A stretch of 64,000 nucleotides of DNA from Membranipora membranacea (Eukaryota; Bryozoa; Gymnolaemata; Cheilostomatida; Membraniporidae): NCBI GenBank assembly GCA_914767715.1, contig OU612065.1:1922001-1986000 (forward strand). Direction: 5' to 3'. The position numbers and the translations under genes were made by a program. Shown here piece by piece: positions 55,701 to 64,000 of the stretch. Position 1 is the stretch's first letter, and every line of letters starts with the position of its first letter. The notes under the pieces were generated by a model. It was given only the letters and a program-made list of their open reading frames with translations, had not been told where the DNA came from and did not search any database.

Positions 55701-56425
55701 GGTACCGTCGTCATAGGCTTGACGGTAAGGAAAGGGTATAACACCTGGGGTACCGTCGTCATAGGCTTGGCGGTAAGGAAAGGGTGTTAACCGATCAAAA
55801 TCATCTCCAATTTAAGTGGGGAAGAGTGTGCAACAGTTCAAGACCAATTCAATATTAACCCCAGGTAATCAGCACTCATTTTGACAGAATAGCGTAGAGG
55901 TCGAATGATAAGAACAATGGTCCCAAACAGATAATCAAACACTAACCATTGCTTTGTTTTCTGCGATGTTCTGATTACGTCTTTCTTCATATTGGCTTAT
56001 ACCGAGATCAGTCCTGGACTTAGTACCGGGTCTCCTCGATAGAATCCTTGGTTCTGCCTTACATGGCTCCAGTACTATTGACAGCTCTCGATGCTGCCAG
56101 TATATATAAACATCTATTCAAACTGAGACACACTGAGTCCATAACAAACCTGACTGTGCAACTAAAGCTTTACAACACACAGGTCAAACATTCAGTATAA
56201 ACGTACAGGAGGTTGTCACATTTCAACTCAGAATCCGAAGAATTATGTTCCTAGCTAGTTGTTTCCAACTCTACTTTCAATTTCTTGCATGTTTATTATT
56301 ATTTTATCAATTATTTATTGTCCACATTATCCATTACTGACCTTTGGTTCGGGGCTATTTACTACTCTACTCTGATGTCGAGTATTCATCTTACAACTTC
56401 CGCCCATACTCACACTCCTTTGACG
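46764..56425 (-). CDS. CDCA7: CDCA7 zinc-finger protein (5' end unresolved)
   Basis: Exons in coding order: 56425-56342, 56093-55947, 49110-48856, 48418-48233, 47943-47866, 47287-47201, 46967-46764, all phase 0, giving 346 residues; the first coding exon(s) are not identified. [20 protein letters not shown] is the conserved N-terminal helix. A basic stretch ([16 protein letters not shown]) and an acidic/Ser region follow. The C-terminal cysteine-rich domain is complete: [39 protein letters not shown]7 recruits the HELLS remodeller to help maintain DNA methylation; human CDCA7 mutations cause ICF3, and the affected Arg/Gly positions are conserved here. Its presence suggests a methylated genome (inference). 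The stop follows YLQR, where AG|GTAAGA also resembles a donor, so a further short 3' exon cannot be excluded. Confidence 0.92.
48532..48618. repeat. Three exact copies of a 29-bp unit
   Basis: ACAAACTGATGGAGTGTATG plus TTGCGGTAC repeats exactly three times in a CDCA7 intron. Perfect identity points to recent expansion. Confidence 0.92.
49146..55788. repeat. 48-bp satellite array, ~138 units, with higher-order repeats
   Basis: The unit (AACACCTGGGGTACCGTCGT, CATAGGCTTGGCGGTAAGGA, AAGGGTGT) repeats for 6.6 kb inside the CDCA7 intron between 49110 and 55947. Most units are 48 bp; a 47-bp variant (GCTTGGGGTAAGG) recurs in a regular pattern. Other variants are GTAAAGTCG, GTATCGTCG, ACCATCGTCACAGG and GTAACGAAAGG. 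The ACCATCGTCACAGG unit recurs at 51827, 53071 and 54169, so blocks of about 1244 and 1098 bp are duplicated. Each typical unit carries GGTACC. Because 48 is a multiple of three and two frames lack stops, long open frames appear on both strands; they are not genes. Confidence 0.97.
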
Positions 56426-57246
56426 CTGAAAGAGATAAAAAACAATTGAATGAAATTCAGGAGTTGCTTTAACTTTGTGTTTTGATAGAAATTGGCCATC
56501 GATGTTTAGTTGTCATGAATGTTGATAGAATTTCAAAAACGAAGTACATTACTTGTTTGCTATGGAAATCCCATTACTGGTTCTAATATTATTGTACCAG
56601 TGATCTGATGATGGATTTAAAATAACAAATTACTCTTCAGTTAAATACATAAAATTGCTTCAGGAAAAACTATTTAGGTTTACATTTGCTAATTTTTTTA
56701 CTTTAGGTATTGCATTTGACTGCAATCAATAATCAGGCAAAAATTTAATTTGTAGAAACTTGCCAGGTTTCTCGATTTTGATAATTGGCCATAAATTATG
56801 GCAATTAGTTTGATACCATCATTTAGAGAAATGACAGGTGTGACTATTTTTGGTATTGTTTGCGTTGATCAAGTATTATAATTGTATGGTGAGAACTTGT
56901 TATAATTTGCACCAATTCAGGTAAGGTTAAAGGCTAACGGGAGTATAACTTATTTGCCACAAGAAAGTTCCCAGTTGGTACTAGGATAGCTGTGTCAACT
57001 ACGGTTGGCGATGCAAGCCACAATAAAACATATATATTATGGGGTTATATATATGTTAATGTGGCGAGCATCGCCAACCGTAGCCAACTTTAAAGGGAAT
57101 CTCTGTTTTCTTCTACCGAGCAAAAATGTAAAGCCATAGCATGAAAAACAAATTTACTAACGATATCCTTAAAACTAAAATCCCTCGTATAAGTATCTAA
57201 GTATCTCTTATAGTCACAAAATTCATTGAAAATATTTAGGTCAGAG
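56426..57246. other. CDCA7 5' intron sequence with a large hairpin
   Basis: AT-rich. A hairpin with arms of about 20 bp (CTACGGTTGGCGATGC at 56999 and GCATCGCCAACCGTAG ending at 57083) surrounds an AT-rich loop, with CAACT near both outer edges. No exon could be assigned. Confidence 0.5.
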
Positions 57247-57944
57247 TAAAGCTGTAGCTCCACGTAACGATTTTTTTCATCGATTTGGGGTCACGAGTGG
57301 TTAATCGGTGGATCTGCACGAGTGATTACTCGTGTTAAGTGGACATCGAACCTGTTGGTCTTTTGCCCGAGTGATCTAGACGATCCTCTATGCTGATTGG
57401 TTGTTGATTGCTTGCTTAAATAATTACGCGGTTAAACACGTCATCTATCAAATCGTGACAGGCTATCAAAAATGGAGGAGTTGATAATATCTGTAGTTAA
57501 ATCACATCCTCCTATTTATGATAAAAAAGACCATAATTACAAAGATAGGAGTGGTGCTGTAGTGAAAATATGGAAGGTAATAGCTGTATCACTTGGAAAT
57601 GGAAGCTGTCCTGACATGACATCCATAGTATAGCATAGGAAAATCAATTTTACAGAAGACTGAAATTTTATTTGGTGAAGATTCAAAGTGACAAAGACCC
57701 GGATTTAATATGACATCACTATATCCGGTCATTTGTTAACACGCCCATTAAATATCATTGGTCAATCGATTGAACTGAGGGAGTTCATTGGTCAATCTAG
57801 GCACCTGATTTATTACCCCACTATGACTCACTAAACCATCGAGTACTAACTCATAGGCCTGTGTAGCAGTGTGAGATCGGCCTAGCATGTCTAGACATGC
57901 CATCGGCCTGTGATTACATCGTTACGTGGAGCTACAGCTTTAAA
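57247..57944. mobile_element. PIF/Harbinger-like TIR element
   Basis: Inverted termini AAAGCTGTAGCTCCACGTAA (from 57249) and its complement (ending 57942) bound a ~694-bp element. TAA/TTA-type trinucleotides lie at the edges, in keeping with the three-base duplication of PIF/Harbinger elements, though the two sides are not identical. Inside is a short MADF-type ORF. No DDE transposase is present, so the element is internally deleted and non-autonomous. Confidence 0.65.
57472..57633 (+). pseudogene. Truncated MADF-domain ORF of the TIR element
   Basis: A 53-codon frame starts MEELIISVVKSHPPIYDKK and continues HNYKDRSGAVVKIWKVIAVS before a stop. This is the opening of a MADF (Myb/SANT-like) DNA-binding domain, with Leu-Ile near the start, a P-x-I/L-Y-D motif, Y-K-D, and Trp followed by Ile-Ala. 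Such proteins are the second protein of PIF/Harbinger transposons. The domain normally runs to about 80-90 residues, so this copy is truncated. Confidence 0.6.
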
Positions 57945-58929
57945 TCAGCAGTTTTGATGTTGTGCAAAGCATAAAGTTTAGTTAGCAGCCATCGCTGCAG
58001 GGTGTGTAACCTTGTGATATACATGATGATTGAATCTCATACTAAAAGATAACCTAGATAACCTCTTACTTCCTTTTTCGGTTTTGTTGCACGCTAAAAG
58101 GATATACTCAGGACTCTGAAAATATTCCGACTAAATTGTGGCATTTTCCAAGCTGTATTTTTGTCTTGATCCATTACAAGGATTGGATTGAAAATAGGTT
58201 TACATTAATTTTGAGGTATAATTTATCACAATCAGAAACCTTAAAAGGGCAACCAAGGTTTCAAACAACTTCTCATTGATGGCCATTGATTAATAGCAGA
58301 TTGCACCTTCTGCATGGGTAAAAAGACCAAATATAATTCGGATGATTATTCAGCCAGAATTCTTGTGAAACATTTCTTCCATCAGGTACTCAAACTCAGC
58401 TTAAAAGAGAACACCACATAGCAGTTTCCTGTTCCTGTTATTATTTAGCCTGTGCTCTATAATTATTACAGCAAAGTCTTGGAACCTCCCCTAAACTGAA
58501 GTGTTACCCAGCCTAGAGTCAGCAACTACTTTGAGTTTTGCATCGCGTAATGCACAAAGCTGATGCTGCCCAGCACATTATTTGCTACCCATTAATACAT
58601 TGCTACGAAACCTTGGTTGCCCTTTAACAAGTTTGCATAATATACAACCTCTGCAATATCCTGCTAAAGAATTGGCTTTTCGCATTTGAAACCTCTGTTT
58701 ACCTTTCAATATTTAATTTTTTTTTGTGAGAAAAAAATGAAGGTTTTTATTTTGATTAGATGGAACTGTACACAAAAACATTTCAATAGGTGTTCTTAAA
58801 AAATTTAAAAGTTTTATGAATATTTATTTGAAATGTGTGATTCAAGGCGCTTTCCTTGCGTCTCTTATCCTTACCAAGTTTCCAAAACACAGTGAACTAA
58901 TTTTCCGACTTGCAGCAACAATCACTCAC
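57945..58929. other. Intergenic or CDCA7 5' intron, mostly unassigned
   Basis: No clear gene. A 24-bp minus-strand segment (58070-58093) has both an acceptor-like and a donor-like boundary and could be a tiny exon, but I could not place it in a consistent model. Confidence 0.35.
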
Positions 58930-59019
58930 CAATCTTCTTGTGGAAGGCATGTTTGAACAATAATGGAGTCCGGTTGTTATCCTTAGCACAGCGGTCTAGT
59001 TGGTGATACAAGTTGTCTA
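58930..59019 (-). CDS. Orphan exon, gene unknown
   Basis: A 90-bp segment with a good acceptor (CTGCAG) and donor (GTGAGT) is open only in the frame with two leading bases. It encodes DNLYHQLDRCAKD and then NNRTPLLFKHAFHKKI. I do not recognise the protein. It could be a 5' exon of CDCA7 on the same strand, but its outgoing phase (1) does not fit the next known CDCA7 exon (phase 0), so a missing intermediate exon or a separate gene would be needed. Confidence 0.4.
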
Positions 59020-60941
59020 CTGCAGAACAAAAACAATCAGCTTTATATTAATTAATGAAGATGCCAGTCATATTGATCAACTTTAGGAATTGACTGTTTG
59101 AACATTTGGTCCCTCTGTCTCATCCTAGAAGGTGTTCATTCACAATCAGCTAGTAGTCCCTCACCCCATACTACTACTTCCCAGACAAGTTACAGGTAGG
59201 GACTTGGTTCAGAGACCCATTGGTAATACAACTGTAATTTGGTGAAGGTCAATTTGTTGCGCACCCATCCTCAATTACATTGATTAGTATCATTTAAAGG
59301 ACGATCAATGCATACGGGTGGGCTAATGTAAATTAGACCGGAAATGTGTGAAAAATGCAATGGGCTTATATAAATATATATATATGGGTCCACTGAAAAA
59401 TTCTGACAACAAATTTTTAGCCCATAGTCACCAATATGGAAGAGCAGGAGCATACCATCATTTTCAGTGGTCTGGTTAAAGAATTGAAAGAACCTGCAAC
59501 AGGCCTATTGAGGTGACAAGCCAACATAGTTTGCATGTAAAGTAATGGGGAAATAAATAGAGGTGTTAGACCATTGATTTAATGTTGCAACAAGAAGTTC
59601 AACTGTCCTATGCATTGTAACATGGACATAGGGCAGATGAATATCTTAATGTTTCGCTTGGTAGTAGGGCGGGACACATGGGTCCTGTTCCCCATTACAA
59701 CTATTGATTGTAGCAAGGAGTGATTTTGACTGTAGCATTACAAAATAAAGTACAGTTCTAAAAGACCCTGTTGGATAGGCCCTGGGGGCCGATGTCAGGG
59801 AGACATGCCCCAATGCACCTATGAGAGTTGTGTAACAAAAGGCCTTTTGTTTGGTGAACAAAGGAGTACAATGGCAGGCAAAGTGTGCTTGTCTGAATGC
59901 ATGTTGGATTCATGTGATTGCATGCTGGGGCGCGTGTATGCTAGGCTCAGCTCTCTACTTTCGCTACACTCATTTGTGGGTATACACAATCCACCCGCTG
60001 CTACGATATGTAGGAACCACCCACTGGTAAAGGGTATTTCACAACTGTACTTTATTTTGTAATGGTAGTAGGCCTGTAACTTATTCACCACACCCACATG
60101 CCCACGTCTTCACCCGCAAGGATGGTTCGTGTCATCAACCAAAGGCATCTGGAGTAACAAGCATGTATGTATACTTTGCCAATCAAGTTCTATAATCAAC
60201 CCCCCCCCCCCCAACAAAGGCATCTCGAGTTAAATGTATACTTTGCCAAACAACAATGTCATGATCATAGACATACATAAACATTGGCTAAGTATATAAT
60301 TATGCTTGTAACTCCAGACTTAGAGGTCTTTGACATTAACCACCAAAATCTGGACATGATGGTGGGCAAAATAATGGAGGCTTGCAAGTCACATGGTCAG
60401 ATGGTGGGAAGGATTGAAGCTCCCTCCCTGTTCATAGATAGACTGTCACTGTGACTACTAGTACTATCTATTAATATTTAGTGCAGATTTTTGACCTCCA
60501 GTTAGGCATTTTATTTTTCATTATTTTGACCATCAATCAATCCAGGATATTTAGTAACTCCTAACCACCATTGAAATTCCTGTTCCTACTCTGTATCCAA
60601 AACAGTTCGTGCTAGTCCAATGGTCGATCACTAGGGACAGGGTCCTGACTCTGCACTTATGAAAACTCAAGGGGCCAGTTACCCACGTGACAGACAGGGG
60701 ATTTCCCGCCACCACTTAGCCTCAGAAAAGCTTTGAAAATATGTCAAATTGTTTTTAGAGGCTATAATAGTGTGAGTTTTCCTTCACAACAGAGAAATTA
60801 GTCTAACGCTTTCCAAGAAATGTTTTAAATTGGTGTGTTGCAAGCAGTTGTGCATAGCCCTCTCTGCCTGATTTGGATATGAGTAGACCTCCCAGCAATG
60901 ATAGTGTTTCAGGCAGAATAATTCCAATTTAGAGCATCACA
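59020..60941. other. Intergenic, no gene recognised
   Basis: Lies between the orphan exon or CDCA7 (-) and the TLC gene (+), so it probably contains divergent promoters. It holds a poly-C run near 60200 flanked by a loosely repeated AAAGGCATCT...TATACTTTGCCA segment, and a short TA microsatellite near 59380. The open frames on both strands overlap one another and look spurious. Confidence 0.45.
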
Positions 60942-63535
60942 ATGGCATATACAACTTACGCTCAAGCATATGGATTCATGTTGACAATTCTGTCAGGATC
61001 TTTATTCCAGATATTGCACTGCAATCTTGAAAAGATTGTCCCACCACCTCCACATTTAAAGAAATGCAACGACTCTTCTGCAGGTTTTGACTTTGGTTAT
61101 TGGAAGTGGAAGAATCTCTGCTTATCTTGGTTGCATGCTGTGCTATGTGGAAGTCTAGTTGTATTTAAGTGAGTATGTTGTGCTGCAATGAACTAATTAT
61201 AATGATAATGCCACCACAGAGTATGTATATATATTTCTTTAATCTCCATGTGATGCTTCTTGCTGTCATATCATCATATATAGATACAACAGATTGTTCA
61301 ATGTAATGCTTATGATGATGGGTTGATAAAAAAAAAAGAATAATCAGGAGATTACAGTTTCACATATTGCAAAGCTTTATCGCCCGTCGATAGGAGGTGG
61401 CAGCCGAGCGGTGCTTTGAGATCACCTTGATGAGATGATCGCAACGCTCGGATCGCAACGCTCGGATCGCTACGCTCGGATCGCAACGCTCGGATCGCGT
61501 CTGGGAGCGACAGGATGTAATTGCTGTTTGCTCATATTTAATCGTCTGATGGCGCTTGCTCAACTTGTCTTGGCATGATTTTAGCTCTGGTTGATATGGA
61601 CCAACAAAACTTAGATAGGGCTCGTCAAGATGTCTTTGTATGCAGTAGAAATATTAGCAACCACGTCAGATTTACAGAGTTGTCAATCACAGGAATTTTG
61701 GTTGTATTAATTCCATTAATGTTGTTAAACTTTACACTTCCATGTTGCAATGTCCCGTGAATTCTTTTGTTTTGCAGCATATACCGGCATCCTGATTACT
61801 TAGAAGATGGCGTGTTCTTTCAATCCGATACCATATATTACACCCTCTGCTTTTCAACAGGTAGGCTTTAATCTTTGGCAGTCATAGATTGGCAAGTGTT
61901 TTGCTAGTTTCTGCAGAAGTCAGCATTTTCGGCTAAAATTATCTCCAGCAGCGAACATTGCTCTTTTGCCATATTGATTTGTTCCAAACGACATTCATCT
62001 GAGATGTCTCTCTTATGTCTATTGTGCTTTTCTTCTGGGGAAACACAAGCCTTTGTGTTTAAATGACCTACAATCCTAGCCAATGTGTTGGCTCTGAGCA
62101 AACAAAGCAAACACTTTTGGCTACTACAATCTCCTTTCTGGTAAACAAAAAAACAAAGATTATCTCAGTATGCTGAGTTGTCTTACCATTAGGTAAGAAA
62201 GGACAACTATGTATTGAACTTTTAATATCTCCTTATAGCTTATAGTCATATGAAGTACCAGCACATGATATAAAAACATGTATACACAGAATTGATGATT
62301 TGACAGAATTGATGATTTGACAGAATTGATGATTTGACAGAATTGATGATTTGACAGTAGTGATAAATGGATGAATGACAATCTAGGTATTTAACCAATG
62401 AATCATGGAACTTAATCCAACCAATCACATGTGCTTATAATTAAAACAAATAAACGCTCTCAGAAAATTCTGATATCATAATCCTTCCTTTCATGACAGT
62501 ACACACGCTTTTCCACCTAGAGTGTTGTTGGTGCTATTGGCTCTGATAATATTGTATTTTATTTTAGGCTACTTCTTCTATGATTTCATCGATATGTGGA
62601 GGAATAATCTGTTAGGAAAATTATGGGAGCTGACAACTCATCATATAGTGGTAGGTACTGTTTGGCTTCACAGTTTGTCCAGCATGTATTTTTCTGATAC
62701 ATTTTATATAACTTAATATGACAAACTTTGTCATTTCCAAAAGAAATTTTCTCCTTGTACTACAAATTTCATAAATTGAGGATGGAAGATAGACGACACT
62801 TATTACAGATACGGAAATACAGATAGGAATGTGAAGTCTTCTTAGGTTCTTTTGCCAACCTTCTTGAGAGTGGTCATGGTTTCATTTGGGGGCTGACTAT
62901 TTTCATCCTTCATCTACACATCAAAGCAAAGCTAGATGGGACCAAAATTCAAAAATGAATAAAAAGCCTCAAAACAAATTTGAATGTGACAAAGCTTATG
63001 GAGTTGTACCCTCTCCACCCCTGGGCTGTCTTGTGGGCACTCCTGGGCTCCTTCCCGACCATGAGTTGTCCTTGCTATGTTTGTGCTCTATTTCTCTTTT
63101 ATATTGCAGATTTTGATCATCATGATCTGGAATATAGTGGAGATATTACGCCTCGGCTATTCAATTGTTGCATTGTGGGCTGAGATAAACAGTATATTCA
63201 TGCATACGAGGAAGCTTCTCCAGCTCTACGAAGTGAAGACAACTTCTAAAGTCTACGTCACCAACACTATAGTCAACTTAGTGACATTTGTCTTGTTTCG
63301 GTTTGGTTCATGTTTGTATCTAATTCTTGGACTTTATAAAGATCATCCCAGACTTTCTCTACCGTTTATTATATTTGTGAGCGCAATGATATTTGTCATG
63401 TCAGGTATCAACCCTGTACTATTTTGGCGATTATTTAAAAGTGATGTGTTACGCCATTTTACCAAAACAAAGAATGTTTGCTCACCTTATAAACTAACGA
63501 ATGGTCATGGTAATACCAAACAAAAATGTCAATGA
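60942..63535 (+). CDS. TLC domain-containing protein (TLCD1/TLCD2 type)
   Basis: Four exons, 60942-61168, 61778-61860, 62568-62650 and 63110-63535, join in matching phases to 272 residues (TLCD1 247, TLCD2 about 264). There are several membrane segments: the first near residues 5-25, then WLHAVLCGSLVVF, TGYFFYDFIDMW, IMIWNIVEILRLGYSIVALW, and two more near the C-terminus. Family signatures are the HH pair in ELTTHHIV and the AEINSIFMHTRKLL stretch, followed by VLFRFG and WRLFKSD as in TLCD1/2. Vertebrate TLCD1/2 sit in the plasma membrane and limit incorporation of long polyunsaturated acyl chains into phospholipids. The HH motif is that of the acyl-CoA-dependent ceramide synthase fold, but no sphingolipid activity is implied. 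The start has A at -3 and G at +4. I cannot tell TLCD1 from TLCD2. Confidence 0.92.
61437..61498. repeat. 14-bp minisatellite (GATCGCAACGCTCG)
   Basis: Four near-identical copies plus a partial one in intron 1 of the TLC gene. The unit is CpG-rich, unlike its AT-rich surroundings. Confidence 0.88.
62289..62356. repeat. 17-bp minisatellite, four copies
   Basis: AGAATTGATGATTTGAC repeats four times exactly in intron 2 of the TLC gene. Confidence 0.92.
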
Positions 63536-64000
63536 GCGTTTTCACCCTACTCAATGTGACACTGCTCTATATGGGTGCAAACTAGAACAAGTATGTTCCC
63601 ACAGAGGGAATATACTTGTTCTAGGTGCAAACTATGTCACATAATCTCTCTGACTACTACTTAGAACACTAAACGTATATTTATATATCCTCCAAATAAC
63701 TGAATTACCTTTGCTGTCATACCTCCGCTTATTAGTGCGGAATCCTGTGTTCAATTGTCTTTTCAAATCCCTGAGAAAACAGCGTATTTTGTTTGAGGAT
63801 TTTTCTTAATTTTTATTATGGTGCAGATTTTTACATTATGAAACTACATGGAAAAATGCCCAAATATTTACTTTTATATGGGGCTATGTTTTGTTATCTG
63901 TATTGTCAATTAATTTCAGTATTAGTCTTGTCGTTGAAGTGCTGATGTGCCAGTTCTGTGAGTTGTTTTATAATGGTTCTGCTATTGAATTAGATCTGTG
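63536..64000. other. Downstream of the TLC gene
   Basis: No further gene is seen. It contains the hairpin insertion at 63574-63634. No canonical AATAAA was found before the window end, so the polyadenylation site may lie beyond it or use a variant. Confidence 0.45.
63574..63634. repeat. 19-bp-arm hairpin with 11-bp flanking repeat
   Basis: Arms 63582-63600 and 63606-63624 pair with one mismatch around a 5-nt loop. GGTGCAAACTA occurs at 63574-63584 and 63624-63634. Excising 50 bases restores one target copy. It lies just after the TLC stop codon, probably inside the 3' UTR, so it could form an RNA hairpin. Confidence 0.85.

Noticed and set aside
49146-55788. CRISPR-like regular repeat spacing
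   Set aside because: There are no unique spacers between units, and the surrounding intron-rich genes are eukaryotic.
49301-55790. Very long open frames on both strands (16-residue repeats)
   Set aside because: They are produced by a stop-free 48-bp satellite. They occur on both strands and end wherever a 47-bp unit shifts frame. The array lies between two well-supported CDCA7 exons.

Overview
This is eukaryotic, almost certainly invertebrate animal, nuclear DNA. It is AT-rich, its genes are split into many short exons with GT-AG introns of about 0.1-6 kb, and it is dense in degenerate transposons and tandem repeats. The gene content (NUDT19-like hydrolase, TRPM channel with a C-terminal NUDT9-H domain, prefoldin 5, CDCA7, TLC-domain protein) is metazoan. 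An early-branching or marine invertebrate such as a sponge, cnidarian or echinoderm would fit, but the species cannot be fixed from sequence alone.

Layout: 1-7.6 kb is repeat land, with a duplicated 220-bp block, a retrotransposon remnant, a 0.7-kb foldback element, a Mutator-like element and a small relative of it. 7.6-11.1 kb (+) is a seven-exon NUDT19-like CoA diphosphatase gene (348 aa). 11.1-16.0 kb is intergenic. 16.0-36.7 kb (+) is a complete 35-exon TRPM2-like cation channel gene (1737 aa by my splice model, in frame throughout) ending in a NUDT9-H domain. 37.2-45.0 kb (-) is prefoldin subunit 5 (five exons, 167 aa), convergent with the channel. Its 5.9-kb first intron holds a decayed non-LTR retrotransposon that is itself interrupted by a 2.35-kb terminal-inverted-repeat element. 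46.8-56.4 kb (-) is CDCA7, whose intron contains a 6.6-kb array of a 48-bp satellite with higher-order structure. 57.2-57.9 kb is a PIF/Harbinger-like element with a small MADF-type ORF. 60.9-63.5 kb (+) is a four-exon TLC-domain gene of TLCD1/TLCD2 type.

The genes form no operon and are probably regulated independently. The most unusual feature is a recurrent class of very small palindromes (about 14-45 bp), many sitting between short direct repeats of 6-12 bp like minute foldback insertions. Others are a TRPM channel with a long nine-cysteine pore turret and an eroded Nudix box, and a transposon whose 5-bp target duplication supplies both splice sites, so that treating it as an intron restores the host ORF. 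All exon models come from reading splice sites and protein similarity by eye. No database search was run.
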